A stretch of DNA of 62,134 bases from Clostridia bacterium (GCA_017404025.1 JAFRDD010000003.1:1-62134); one strand, 5' to 3'; shown: positions 17,798-27,421, counted from the first letter of the stretch. Numbers and translations are program-made. Notes: a model not told the origin generated them from the sequence alone.

Positions 17798-18766
17798 ATG
17801 ATATTAACTAATTTAACAATAATTTTAGTTTCTGTTGGAATACTATTGTTAGTATTATGGGGATTTTTAAAAAAGAAGTATTTAATAATATTAGGAATAA
17901 CAGCTTTATTGATAACAATACTATTGTGGATTGGCTTTTTAATATGTGGATTTGCTAAAGAAGATGCAAAACAAAAAAGCCAAAATACTGAATTATCTAA
18001 TACTAATATTGCTACTAACACAATAAGCGAAAATCAAGAAGCTGAAACTATAAAAGAATTTAATTTAATATTTAATAATAGAAATGATTTAGGAATAGTT
18101 CAACTACATGATAAAAAAGCATTTGGAACAAGTGATAATGATTATAAAATTATGACATTTGGTGGGAATGTATCAATATTAATAGATAATACAACTTATG
18201 GATTAGAAACCATTTTAAGAAATAAAACTATTACTGGCGAAAATATTGTAAATAAGGCAATAGAAGATAGCAAAAATGGTGTTTGTACTAGTGAAATGTA
18301 TAAGGATGGTGGTAGCATAGAATATTACTATCCCGAATACACTATATTGAAATTTAATACCGTGGATGGTAATAGAGATTTAGTAATAGGTAAACCTGGC
18401 ACAATCATTAGTCAGTATCAAGAACAGATGAAAAGAAAAGCTGGAGATGAAAGTATTTTTGAAAATACATCAATAGCGGGATTGACACCAATTTCTGAAA
18501 GTAAAGCGAGACAAATTTGGGAAGAATACAAACATAATATTTTACTAGATACTCTAGAAATGTATAAGTTCAAGTCAGTAACACAAGGAAAAGTTAAACC
18601 AACAAACTACTTTACATCAGGTTCTGCATCTAATATAAAAACAGCTAATTTTGAAAGAGATGCATATATATATTATTATTGTGATGAAAGCGATTACGAA
18701 CGTGTTATAGGTTATGTTGATATGTATACAGGAAAAGTAATAGGTGGCGAATATTCCGGAATATAA
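17798..18766 (+). CDS. Membrane-anchored extracellular protein, unknown
   Basis: 322 residues. Two N-terminal membrane helices (about 4-24 and 29-52, the second ending FLICGFAKED) precede a Ser/Thr/Asn linker and a soluble domain of about 240 residues rich in Tyr and Gly. No family recognised. It follows virD4 by 47 bp with its own AAAGGTGAT site. Confidence 0.6.
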   Translation: MILTNLTIILVSVGILLLVLWGFLKKKYLIILGITALLITILLWIGFLICGFAKEDAKQKSQNTELSNTNIATNTISENQEAETIKEFNLIFNNRNDLGIVQLHDKKAFGTSDNDYKIMTFGGNVSILIDNTTYGLETILRNKTITGENIVNKAIEDSKNGVCTSEMYKDGGSIEYYYPEYTILKFNTVDGNRDLVIGKPGTIISQYQEQMKRKAGDESIFENTSIAGLTPISESKARQIWEEYKHNILLDTLEMYKFKSVTQGKVKPTNYFTSGSASNIKTANFERDAYIYYYCDESDYERVIGYVDMYTGKVIGGEYSGI

Positions 18767-18846
18767 TAATTATATAAAAATTAAAAAATGACTTGAAAAA
18801 ATACATATAATTGTTATAAAATATTGCTTGTTAATGGAGGAGTATT

Positions 18847-19032
18847 ATGACAAAAAATAATGAACATATTACAGTAACAGAAGCAAATAAAATGCTAAAT
18901 AAATTAATAAGTGCAAGTGAAAAAGAGGCAAGCGTTTTTATTAGCATATTATCAAAACAATATATCGAAAAATATAGAATATCTAAAGAAAAATTTATTA
19001 CGATGTTATCTGAAAGTTTAGATAAATTATAA
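18847..19032 (+). CDS. Small helical protein, unknown
   Basis: 61 residues, charged and probably all-helical (TEANKMLNKLISASEKEAS). GGAGG lies 5 nt before the ATG. It is followed by a strong terminator. No family recognised. Confidence 0.55.
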   Translation: MTKNNEHITVTEANKMLNKLISASEKEASVFISILSKQYIEKYRISKEKFITMLSESLDKL

Positions 19033-19050
19033 AATAATTAAAATTTATAG

Positions 19051-19081
19051 GCATTTACCAAAAAATGGTAAGTGCTTTTTT
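19051..19081 (+). terminator. Rho-independent terminator
   Basis: GCATTTACCA/TGGTAAGTGC stem with one G-U pair, 5-nt A loop and a T-run, 18 nt after the stop of the small helical gene. Confidence 0.85.
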
Positions 19082-19097
19082 AATTGGAGGTGATTAA

Positions 19098-19892
19098 TTG
19101 AATAATTTAGATTTAAAAGAACTCTTAAGAAGCAAAGATGAAAAACATATTTTAACTGGAAAAATATCAGGAATAGAAGATGAATACTACAAAATAAAAA
19201 ATAAGAATATTCCTTGTGCAATAGTTTGGTATGAAGATATTAAAATTTTAATTCCAGTAACTCATTTAGGAACTGCAAAATCAAATAAATCTATTATTCG
19301 AGGAATGCTTGGAGCTGAAATTGATTTTATTGTAATAGAAATAGATACTTTATCAAATATTGCAATAGCAAGTAGAATTGATGCTATGCTTTTAAGACAA
19401 AAACTAGAACTACCAAAGCTTAGAATAAATGATATAGTAAGAGTAAGGATTTTAGCTGTAGGTGTAAAATCTATTATTGTTGAATTATATGGAATTGAAA
19501 TAATTATAAAAGCTGAAGATTTACAACATACTTTTATTGTAAATTGCAAAGATATTTATTTTTCAGGAGAATATCTACAAGTAAGAATAAAAGAGATTGA
19601 TATAAAAAATAAAACTTTTAAATTGTCATGTAAAGAGCTATTAGATAACCCATATAAAAATATAAGAAAATATTTAATTGAAGGTGGAGAATACACTGGT
19701 AAAGTAATTGCATTTCCAAAAGCTAATTCAGGAATAATAGTGCAATTAGATAATACCAAAATGACTTGTTTAATAAGAGTTCCTGCAAAATTTAATCATT
19801 ATCCACATTATCTTGACAATGTGTTAATAAGGGTTAGTGAAATAAATACTGAAAAGAAATATATTTATGGTTATTTAATGAGAATTTTTTAG
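19098..19892 (+). CDS. S1-domain RNA-binding protein (ribosomal S1-like)
   Basis: 264 residues from a TTG after GGAGGTGATT. Repeated five-strand OB units resemble S1 RNA-binding domains: LTGKISGIEDEYY..., LRINDIVRVRILAVG..., and YTGKVIAFPKANSGIIVQL. An intervening LGTAKSNKSIIRGMLGAEIDFIVIEID segment fits bacterial S1-like proteins of about this size. It likely binds RNA or the ribosome. It is notable beside SpoVG and the S6-like protein as a third RNA/translation-linked protein on the ICE. Confidence 0.65.
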   Translation: MNNLDLKELLRSKDEKHILTGKISGIEDEYYKIKNKNIPCAIVWYEDIKILIPVTHLGTAKSNKSIIRGMLGAEIDFIVIEIDTLSNIAIASRIDAMLLRQKLELPKLRINDIVRVRILAVGVKSIIVELYGIEIIIKAEDLQHTFIVNCKDIYFSGEYLQVRIKEIDIKNKTFKLSCKELLDNPYKNIRKYLIEGGEYTGKVIAFPKANSGIIVQLDNTKMTCLIRVPAKFNHYPHYLDNVLIRVSEINTEKKYIYGYLMRIF

Positions 19893-19907
19893 AAAGGAGA
19901 CCTTAAT

Positions 19908-20384
19908 ATGGTAGATATAAAAAAAGTAGCAAATTTTTTACAAGATTATGGATGTGCTAAATTAGAACATTTACAAACAATATTTGAAGATGAAGGAAAT
20001 AATTTTAAAAGTCTTTTAAGTACTAATATGATAAGTAAAAAAGGAGATATATTTGTGCATAATACACAAATAATAGATGAGAAAAAACTTACTGCATTAG
20101 ATATTTTGTGTATGTTTAAATACAAATTAAAACATTTTTATATGGGATTGGAACCAATTCAAATAACGTTTCTAACAAAGGATAATTTAGTTTATCATAT
20201 AATAGTTGCAGATAATGAAAATAAAAAAGGAATTACAAAACTTGTAAATGCCTATCCCCTTTCACTCCCTAAAGCTGATAAATTAATTTTAGCATATCCA
20301 GATAGGGAAGAAATAGATAAAATTGAATGTCAAATACCATTTATTTATACAATATATCCTGATTTACAGATAATAAATGAGTAA
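19908..20384 (+). CDS. DUF5697-like ICE protein
   Basis: 158 residues with an N-terminal winged-helix-like part (VANFLQDYGCAKLEHLQTIF) and an alpha/beta C-terminal half. Proteins of this size and pattern recur near the end of Gram-positive ICE transfer regions. It lies 15 bp after the S1-like gene. Function unknown. Confidence 0.5.
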   Translation: MVDIKKVANFLQDYGCAKLEHLQTIFEDEGNNFKSLLSTNMISKKGDIFVHNTQIIDEKKLTALDILCMFKYKLKHFYMGLEPIQITFLTKDNLVYHIIVADNENKKGITKLVNAYPLSLPKADKLILAYPDREEIDKIECQIPFIYTIYPDLQIINE

Positions 20385-20460
20385 GTTCTTGATTTTATTG
20401 TAATTTAGTGGTATATATATGATAAATATAAGGAATTCATGTATTTATTTTTTTGTTTAC

Positions 20461-20488
20461 AAAAAAGCAGGATTACTCCTGCTTTTTT
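20461..20488. terminator. Bidirectional terminator between convergent genes
   Basis: Perfect 11-bp stem (AAAAAGCAGGA/TCCTGCTTTTT, 4-nt loop) with A- and T-runs on both sides. On the minus strand the stem overlaps the last codons of the gene ending at 20473. It closes the transfer region on the plus strand. Confidence 0.85.
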
Positions 20489-20898
20489 ATATTATTCATA
20501 GAATTATTTTTACAACTTTTTATAATCAAAATCATAAATAACTCTCCAATTATGTACATTATATATTTAAAACATATATCTTCACCATTATCAAGTACAT
20601 ATTGCATTATTTCACTGCCTTCCACAACAATAGTATCTTTAATAATATTTGAATTACTGTATAGAAATAGTCTTGCATCTCCCAATAATGGTTTTAATCT
20701 GACTTTGTCAATAGTTTCTGGATTTCTAATATTCTCTTTCTCTAGCATTTTTATAATTTGTTCTTTATTATTTTGAGATATTTTTATTTCATATTCCTTA
20801 TAGATACTTAATTTAAAAAACATAATAATACAATATATCAATAATATAATGAATAATATATATATAATATGTACAAAAGTTTGTATCTTATTCTTCAT
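20473..20898 (-). CDS. Single-pass membrane protein, unknown
   Basis: 141 residues from the ATG after AGGTGATTTAT. One N-terminal membrane helix, an extracellular or cytoplasmic domain of about 80 residues, and a second hydrophobic stretch near the C-terminus (YIMYIIGELFMILII). First gene of the cargo region. No family recognised. Confidence 0.5.
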   Translation of the reverse strand: MKNKIQTFVHIIYILFIILLIYCIIMFFKLSIYKEYEIKISQNNKEQIIKMLEKENIRNPETIDKVRLKPLLGDARLFLYSNSNIIKDTIVVEGSEIMQYVLDNGEDICFKYIMYIIGELFMILIIKSCKNNSMNNIKKQE

Positions 20899-20950
20899 AT
20901 AAATCACCTAGATAATTTTATCAAAAAAATATAATTTTTTCAATATTTTA

Positions 20951-23900
20951 TTAATAATCCCCTCCTGTATGAAGATATCTATCTACAAATTTACTTGTAA
21001 AAGCTTGTGCAAGTGGTTGTGCCCATAGTGCTGTTGTAAAAGTACCAAAATGAGCTTTAAAGATTGTTATAACATCTAAATCAAAGAAGTCCTCTAGTCT
21101 TACATTTCCGGCTGTATATGAATATGCCAAAGTATATAAATCGCTAGTTGTACTTGAAGAAGTCGGGTCACTTAATCCTAAATTATCAGCATACATTCCA
21201 TACCTATTTAACCTACTATGATTCGTTAAACCATTATAATATTCTCTAACTACAGATAAAAAATCGTCAGTTTTACATAATTTTCCTATATTTAATCCAT
21301 CAATATCTTGATACCAATCCATTAATGAAAAACCTGTACTATTTGCACTTTCAAATCCTAAACTTTGCGCATAGGAATCGCTATCACATCTAATTAATCC
21401 CTTTATTTGATTTGAATTAAATAATACATGATTTTCATTAAAGACTTTTTGAATTTCAGCTCCTAATTGTAAAAGATCTCCCATAGCACTTGCTAATAAA
21501 ATATATGGCATACCAGTTGAAGAAAAATCTCTAATCATTGCTGTTTCAGCAACAATAGCCAAATGTTGGACATAAATATAGTCTTCAATGATATCATCAT
21601 ATATACGCAAATTTCCAACATGAATACCAGTTCTTGCCTCAGCAAAGCTTATCCATGTGTAATCTATCGCCTCGGTTGTTGCCCACCACAATAAACCATT
21701 ATAAGCAGGCTCTCTTAAATATTGTAATATTAATCTATTTCTATTATAAGGGGTTTTATCTAAATGCGCTATTTGACAATATTCTTGCGCTGCAGATGTT
21801 AAACTTTCAATTGCATGTATAAAATTATTATTCAAATCAGAAGGAGTAGGTATTGGAACAGGTGTTACAGGATAATTATTTAATAAATTAACAATAGCAT
21901 TAAAAAAGTTATCTCCATAATTATTCATATTATTATCACTATAATCTGTTGTTGGTGCTAATTCTACCAGACAAGTTTCAGCCCCCAATCCAGGATAATC
22001 TGAACTTGTAGCAATTAAAGTTGGAGAGTTTTTTGCCCAAGCAATTAAATATCCTTCTCCATATCCGTATCCATGTCTAGCAGCTGGGATCCCCATACTA
22101 TTCCAGAAATATTGTCCTAAATTTGTGCTTCCTACTGTTTGATTATACCATCCATGAACATCTATTAAAACATTTTTTCCTATTCCAATATTACTTGTTA
22201 AGCAATTTCTCAAATTAATTAATTCCGTTGCACTTTCATCAAAATATTGTGTAGACGTTTTATATCTAGGACTTGAATTATTAGCGACAAAATTTCCACC
22301 CCAATTTCTATTTGGATCCAATTTATTATATAAACATCTTCCAAATCCATTATTACTATTTCCATTTATAATTCCATCTAAATTAATTCCTGGAAAAACA
22401 TATATTGTCCACTTATTCTTTATTATATTTAATTCAGTATCAGATAAAGATGTAAAGTCTTGTATAAATCTTTTAGCAATTTTTAGAAGCATATTACCAT
22501 CTCCATGATAATCAGTTCCATCTAATTTTATTCCATCTTCCCAACCATGTAAAGCGAAAGTTAAAAACAAATGATTAACACCTGTTCCACATTTATAATA
22601 ATACATATCACGACCTTTTTCGGTTTGCCCATATACTATTTTTGAGCCAAAATGTGTATATGAATTGCTAAAAGTTTCTATATTATTATTTTCTTCAGGT
22701 AAACTTCCACTCATTACCTTCGATGCTAAAACATATCCTCTTTTTCTTTGCCCTGTTGAAGAAACAGTATATTCAATACATGTATATTCAAAAGTATAAT
22801 TATTAGAGTTATTAGTATTAAAACTTATTATATCTTCATTTCTAACTGCACCTAGTTGTGCATAATTACTATTAGGACCACCATAAACAATTACTCTTTC
22901 ATCAACAATGTATCCCTCTGAGCCATTATCATAGAAATCAGAAAAATAAGATGGTCTATTATATGGCGTAAGTTCACTATATTTAACATAGCCTCTTTTT
23001 CTGCCTCCATTCGTGTTATATTCAATATATACATCATCACTTTCCTTTGCAATAATCGATACAAATTCGCTAGCAGCTACTGCCCCTATAGAAGCATAAT
23101 TTGAATTAGGTCCTGCATATACTTCAACTCTTTTTTGCATAACTCCAACACAAGTTTCTCTAGGAAACGATAAATATTGATTATAAACATATCCTCTTTT
23201 AGTTCCAGTTGATGTTGAATATTCAATATAAGCGACATGATAGTTTCCAGTATTATAATGAAATATCATTGTACATCCTTCATGTTGATATAATGTTCCA
23301 ACTGGAGCTGTTAAGCTAAAATCATCACAAGTTCTTACATCAAGTTCAGTGGTTGCAAAGCAATACCCTCCATAATAATCTTCTTCTTCTGGTGCTGGGC
23401 CAGTATAATCTTCAATAGATGTTTGCGGAACATATCCTTGTTTCTGTTTTCCGGTGCTAGTTACAATATATTGTATATGATAAAATCCAAATGCTTTAGA
23501 CAAGATATAAACTTGTTCTCCATTATCAACACTTCCAACAGTAGCATATTGTGTCAAATGAGGTCCATGATAAACGGTTTGATTTTGTGCCATTGTTGCG
23601 ACAGTTGATGTAGAGGATTGTATTATTGGATTATTGTTTGAAGTTTTTGACATTTGGGGAACTTTAGCTTTTGACTTATCATATAATGACTTTATAAGTA
23701 TATCTGCTAGTTCCTCACTAAATAAATTATTTATTTCTGTTTTTATATTGTTATCGTGAGGATCATTCAAAGTTTTTATTCCACTCTCTATATTATAATA
23801 TTTCTTGTTTAAAATAATAAATCTAGTTTCGTCATAAACTAAAACTTTTATATATTCATCATCTGGTATCACTATATTATCTGTTGACATCATAATTCCT

Positions 23901-24148
23901 ATGGAATTTTTATTTTTTAATTGAGTTAGCATTTCTTCATCTAATAAAGTCGTTATTTTTTCGCTTTCCATTTTTAATTCATTTTCATTTAAACTAAAGG
24001 AACCATTACTATTTACATTAATAAATTCTAATATTTTTTCCTTTTTTTCTCCAAAAAGTTTTATACCTGATTTTAAATCCATTGCTTCAATTTTAAATTC
24101 ATTTAAAAATTTTTTTAATCGTTTTTCATCAATTTTATTTTTAACCAT
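20951..24148 (-). CDS. SH3-repeat / M14 zinc peptidase protein without signal peptide
   Basis: 1065 residues. Residues 1-185 are charged and have no secretion signal. From about 190 to 490 come four SH3b-like repeats (VYHGPHLTQYATVGSVDNGE, VYAGPNSNYASIGAVAA and similar). From about 510 to 760 there is an M14-type carboxypeptidase: zinc HGWED near 534, DPNRNWG, HGW near 664 and catalytic Glu in ETCLVELAP near 723. The last 300 residues are helical and unknown. The family cuts peptidoglycan stem peptides. Without a signal peptide it may be released by lysis or exported by an unusual route. It has a secreted SH3-only paralogue at 26317. Confidence 0.75.
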   Translation of the reverse strand: MVKNKIDEKRLKKFLNEFKIEAMDLKSGIKLFGEKKEKILEFINVNSNGSFSLNENELKMESEKITTLLDEEMLTQLKNKNSIGIMMSTDNIVIPDDEYIKVLVYDETRFIILNKKYYNIESGIKTLNDPHDNNIKTEINNLFSEELADILIKSLYDKSKAKVPQMSKTSNNNPIIQSSTSTVATMAQNQTVYHGPHLTQYATVGSVDNGEQVYILSKAFGFYHIQYIVTSTGKQKQGYVPQTSIEDYTGPAPEEEDYYGGYCFATTELDVRTCDDFSLTAPVGTLYQHEGCTMIFHYNTGNYHVAYIEYSTSTGTKRGYVYNQYLSFPRETCVGVMQKRVEVYAGPNSNYASIGAVAASEFVSIIAKESDDVYIEYNTNGGRKRGYVKYSELTPYNRPSYFSDFYDNGSEGYIVDERVIVYGGPNSNYAQLGAVRNEDIISFNTNNSNNYTFEYTCIEYTVSSTGQRKRGYVLASKVMSGSLPEENNNIETFSNSYTHFGSKIVYGQTEKGRDMYYYKCGTGVNHLFLTFALHGWEDGIKLDGTDYHGDGNMLLKIAKRFIQDFTSLSDTELNIIKNKWTIYVFPGINLDGIINGNSNNGFGRCLYNKLDPNRNWGGNFVANNSSPRYKTSTQYFDESATELINLRNCLTSNIGIGKNVLIDVHGWYNQTVGSTNLGQYFWNSMGIPAARHGYGYGEGYLIAWAKNSPTLIATSSDYPGLGAETCLVELAPTTDYSDNNMNNYGDNFFNAIVNLLNNYPVTPVPIPTPSDLNNNFIHAIESLTSAAQEYCQIAHLDKTPYNRNRLILQYLREPAYNGLLWWATTEAIDYTWISFAEARTGIHVGNLRIYDDIIEDYIYVQHLAIVAETAMIRDFSSTGMPYILLASAMGDLLQLGAEIQKVFNENHVLFNSNQIKGLIRCDSDSYAQSLGFESANSTGFSLMDWYQDIDGLNIGKLCKTDDFLSVVREYYNGLTNHSRLNRYGMYADNLGLSDPTSSSTTSDLYTLAYSYTAGNVRLEDFFDLDVITIFKAHFGTFTTALWAQPLAQAFTSKFVDRYLHTGGDY

Positions 24149-24276
24149 ATACTATAACCTCCCAAATAAAAATATATAAATTAGCTTTATATAAGCTTTT
24201 TTTAGTTATAAATCGAAAGTTAAATAATCTTCTACAACCTCCTTTCTTAAAATTTTGCCTATTATATAATGTTTAG

Positions 24277-24425
24277 TATAAAATATCATATTTAGTTTAC
24301 TTTTTATAAAAAGATAAAAAAAGACAAAATTCGCACCTAAAATAATATATTTTTTTATCATATATTTAGGTAGATGAAAAATTATTTGTAAAAAATAATT
24401 TTTCATTATTCAAAAAATTAAAATA
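24277..24425 (+). pseudogene. Decayed copy of the Spo0A-like gene's leader and start
   Basis: Aligns with 28466-28617 over about 150 bp, including the block TAAAAAAAGACAAAATT, ATATTTAGG and TTTTTCATTATTCAAAAAAT, which is the promoter, RBS and first 20 codons of the Spo0A-like gene at 28571. Small deletions remove the start codon and the frame. It is the remnant of a duplication within the cargo region. The rest of 24149-24534 holds no other gene I can support. Confidence 0.7.
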
Positions 24426-24534
24426 TAATTTTATAGATTTTAATAATCAAATTCAAAAAAATTATAAAAATTTAATAAAAATCCGTTACTTTTTTATTTA
24501 TAAATTGTAATATTAATAGATAGGAGGAAAACAA

Positions 24535-25080
24535 ATGGATATTGACCAAAAATTATATAGAGAATTTTTAGCAGGAAATATGAAATCCTTTGATAAATTA
24601 GTAGATAAATATAGGAATACTTTAATATCATTTATTACTACCTTTATAAGAAAAAATGATTTAGCAGAGGATTTAGCTCAAGATGTTTTTGTATATATAT
24701 TAATGAACAAAAAAGAATACGATTTTAAATTCAGTATGAAAACATATTTATACACTATTGCAAAAAGTAGAGCGATAAACTATTTAAATAAAAATAAAAG
24801 AATACTATATATTGAAGATTATCCAACTAAAGACATAGAAATATATCAGACAGAAGAACAATTTATGGTAAATGAAAATAAGAGAAAAATTCATAATGCT
24901 ATTAAAAATTTAAACACCAATCAACAAAGAATAATTTATTTGGTTGATATAGAAGATATGTCATATAAAGAAACTGCCAAAATAATGGATATTTCAATAC
25001 CTCAGGTAAAAATGACTTTATATAGAGCAAGAAAAAAACTTAAAGATATTTTGGAAAAGGAGGAATTAAAACATGGATAA
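24535..25080 (+). CDS. ECF-type RNA polymerase sigma factor
   Basis: 181 residues with sigma region 2 (FDKLVDKYRNTLISFI...DLAEDLAQDVFVYI) and region 4 (LNTNQQRIIYLVDIEDMSYKETAKIMDISIPQVKMTLYRARKKLK). AGGAGG precedes the ATG. It overlaps the next membrane gene by 8 bp, the classic sigma/anti-sigma arrangement. Probable targets are nearby cargo genes. Confidence 0.9.
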   Translation: MDIDQKLYREFLAGNMKSFDKLVDKYRNTLISFITTFIRKNDLAEDLAQDVFVYILMNKKEYDFKFSMKTYLYTIAKSRAINYLNKNKRILYIEDYPTKDIEIYQTEEQFMVNENKRKIHNAIKNLNTNQQRIIYLVDIEDMSYKETAKIMDISIPQVKMTLYRARKKLKDILEKEELKHG

Positions 25081-26080
25081 TGAACAATTTAAAGAAACTA
25101 TATATAAAAAATATAATAATTATAAAAATATTCATAATGATGACTTTTTTAATGTACATCATTATAGAAAAACAAGTAAAAATATTTTTTTAAATAAAGT
25201 AGCTGTTTTTTTTATCGGAATTATTATAACAGTGGGAGCTGTATATGCTGGAACTTCTATATATCAATATTTCTATCAAGAAAAAGCACAAGCAAAATAT
25301 ATTGAAAACATGAACGATTGGTTTAAAACAAATGATCAAGAAATTATGTATAAAGATATAGTTACATATGAAGAATATCTAAAATATAAAAATAATTGGA
25401 ATTCTATTATAGAAATGGATGAAAATGAATTTGAAAATAATTTTTTGATTGTGATAGTAGCTTCTTGGAGAATGCCTGGAATCTCAATATCTCAAATTTC
25501 ATCAGATGATAAAACATTATATATTGAGGTAGATAATAATATCACCGAAGAAGAAATAAATAAGGAAGAATATATGGTCACAGCCAAAATCCCAAAAGAA
25601 TTATATAGAGATAATATATCGATAAATATGAGAGAACAAAAAATATATTCCAATAAATATAAAAAACTTGAAGATTTACCATTAGATTATAATATTGAAA
25701 ATGCTAAAGAAGACGGATGTATCATAATTAATGACTTAGAAATTAATGAAGATAATCAAAAGATATTAAATGATTTTATATATAAAACAAAAAAAGAAAA
25801 TAATGAATATATAAGAATTTTTACACAAAGTCAGATAAAAACAGATAATGGTTCTAATAAAAATAGTATTACTATTACAGATATTGAGTATAGAGATGGA
25901 GATTATATTTTGTATATAGATAATAGAAGAAAAGAAGAATTAAGTGATAAAAAATTGAGTTATATTGGTAAATTTCAATATATAGAAAAATATCAAAAAG
26001 ATGATGAAGTGCAAGGTTATACGAGAATTTATTTAAGAAATTTAATGAATCAAAAAGTTTTAATAGCATTATATAAATAA
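25073..26080 (+). CDS. Membrane protein, probable anti-sigma factor
   Basis: 335 residues: a short cytoplasmic N-terminus (about 45 residues), one membrane helix (VAVFFIGIIITVGAVYAG) and a large extracytoplasmic domain. This is the layout of an anti-sigma factor that holds the upstream ECF sigma until a surface signal arrives. The assignment rests on overlap with the sigma gene and topology; no zinc-finger motif is visible. Confidence 0.65.
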   Translation: MDNEQFKETIYKKYNNYKNIHNDDFFNVHHYRKTSKNIFLNKVAVFFIGIIITVGAVYAGTSIYQYFYQEKAQAKYIENMNDWFKTNDQEIMYKDIVTYEEYLKYKNNWNSIIEMDENEFENNFLIVIVASWRMPGISISQISSDDKTLYIEVDNNITEEEINKEEYMVTAKIPKELYRDNISINMREQKIYSNKYKKLEDLPLDYNIENAKEDGCIIINDLEINEDNQKILNDFIYKTKKENNEYIRIFTQSQIKTDNGSNKNSITITDIEYRDGDYILYIDNRRKEELSDKKLSYIGKFQYIEKYQKDDEVQGYTRIYLRNLMNQKVLIALYK

Positions 26081-26159
26081 TTTTATAAGTACTTAAATGT
26101 AAAAAGTATTAATTATGTATTAATACTTTTTTTACATAAAGTTACCTTATATTACCTTT

Positions 26160-26190
26160 TTGATATAAATTGTCGAAATTATAGTATAAT
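26160..26190 (+). promoter_or_regulatory. Probable promoter of the secreted SH3 protein
   Basis: TATAAT at 26185-26190 and TTGATA at 26160-26165 with a 19-bp spacer. The spacer contains TGTCGAA (26171-26177), the classical Spo0A box. Such 7-mers occur by chance at about this rate in the window, so the regulatory link is only suggestive. Confidence 0.35.
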
Positions 26191-26270
26191 AATTATTAAA
26201 GGTGATTTACCTAAAGCTTACTATATCAAAATTACAGGTTGCTATCTTTAACTTGTAATTATGGTATGGC

Positions 26271-26295
26271 GAATAGAATAGTATTGTCAATAGTG
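26271..26295 (+). repeat. Inverted repeat, 5'-leader copy (SH3 gene)
   Basis: Pairs with 27362-27386 over 25 nt with one mismatch/indel each way (GAATAGAATA, GTATTGTCAA, AGTG in common). It ends 21 nt before the start codon of the SH3 gene. Confidence 0.75.
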
Positions 26296-26316
26296 TTGTA
26301 TCGAAAGGAGTTTATC

Positions 26317-27318
26317 ATGACAAGAACAATTGACAAGAAAGTAGTAGCTGTCTTTATGGCTTTGCTTACTATTTTTATGGTTTTCCCGAACGTTGCTCAT
26401 GCAAGTTCAACTCAGATCACAGGACGGTCAACAACAGCGCAGACTGTATATACAGGACCTTCAAGTTCTAATTACGAGTCTGCTGGAAGCATTGGAGCCA
26501 ATGAAGAGGTATATATTCTTGGCAAAGAAAAAAACCAAAACTGGTACCACATTCAATACCATGCGGGTTCTAAGCAAAAGAGCGGTTATGTTCCGACAAG
26601 TACAATTACTTCTATATCAGGCGGTACGCCTAGTAATGAAGAATTTTACGGCGGCTATGCAGTCTCAACTACATATCAAACTGTTTGGAGTTGCGATGAT
26701 GCTTCAATTGCAGTTAATATTGGTAGCGTAAGTGCTAACGAAGGTGTAACACGACTGTATGCATATGGAAATGTAATGTATATTGAATACAGTACATCAG
26801 GAAAGGCAAAAAGAGGTTATGTATTTAATCCCCAATTTAGCTATCCTGAAAACGTGACTTGTGCAGCACGTGTGACTAATTCATCCAGTATATCATATGG
26901 CCTTGGTGGCGATGGCCCTTGGGCAACAGTTGGTAGTGTAGCTGCAGGTGAATATGTAGCAGTTATTGCAGGCTCTAATTCACTTAATACTGTATATGTA
27001 GAGTACAATACATCAAGTGGAAGAAAACGTGGATATATGTCAGCAAGCAATTTGGAATTCCATGGTGGCGTATCCTTAGGAGCCCTTAGCGATATGTATG
27101 GATTTGTAGGTCCAAACTATTTGGGCGGTACTAATGCAGGTCCTGTAAATTCTACAACTTACGTATATGCTGGGCCTGGATATCCTTATGCAAGTGTAGG
27201 ATACCTTGATGCAGGCGAAACCTATGTGTGGGTGACAGATATAACTATTAATAACCATTCTTGGTCATATATACACTATAAGGTTAACGGTGCATGGAAA
27301 TCTGGATTTATTTATTAA
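26317..27318 (+). CDS. Secreted SH3b-repeat protein
   Basis: 333 residues from the ATG after GAAAGGAG. A signal peptide (about 1-31, ending NVAHAS) is followed by four to five SH3b-like repeats (VYTGPSSSNYESAGSIGANEEVY, WSCDDASIAVNIGSVSANEG and so on). It is clearly homologous to residues 190-490 of the 1065-residue SH3/M14 protein but lacks the peptidase. Codon use is less AT-biased than the neighbours and includes one in-frame CGG (26425-26427), unlike host-like genes. It probably binds cell wall; it might protect the producer from the related peptidase. Confidence 0.75.
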   Translation: MTRTIDKKVVAVFMALLTIFMVFPNVAHASSTQITGRSTTAQTVYTGPSSSNYESAGSIGANEEVYILGKEKNQNWYHIQYHAGSKQKSGYVPTSTITSISGGTPSNEEFYGGYAVSTTYQTVWSCDDASIAVNIGSVSANEGVTRLYAYGNVMYIEYSTSGKAKRGYVFNPQFSYPENVTCAARVTNSSSISYGLGGDGPWATVGSVAAGEYVAVIAGSNSLNTVYVEYNTSSGRKRGYMSASNLEFHGGVSLGALSDMYGFVGPNYLGGTNAGPVNSTTYVYAGPGYPYASVGYLDAGETYVWVTDITINNHSWSYIHYKVNGAWKSGFIY

Positions 27319-27361
27319 TACTTTAACAAGTATTATAAAAATTTCGAAAGCTAATTAAGTT

Positions 27362-27386
27362 CACTTTGACAATACTTATTCTATTC
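27362..27386 (+). repeat. Inverted repeat, 3'-UTR copy (SH3 gene)
   Basis: Partner of 26271-26295, 43 nt after the stop and 3 nt before the terminator hairpin, so both copies should be on the same mRNA and could close it into a panhandle. Confidence 0.75.
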
Positions 27387-27389
27387 TTA

Positions 27390-27421
27390 AATCAGCTCCA
27401 TTAATCTGGAGCTGATTTTTT
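27390..27421 (+). terminator. Rho-independent terminator of the SH3 gene
   Basis: AATCAGCTCCA/TGGAGCTGATT stem, short loop, T6 tail. Confidence 0.9.
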
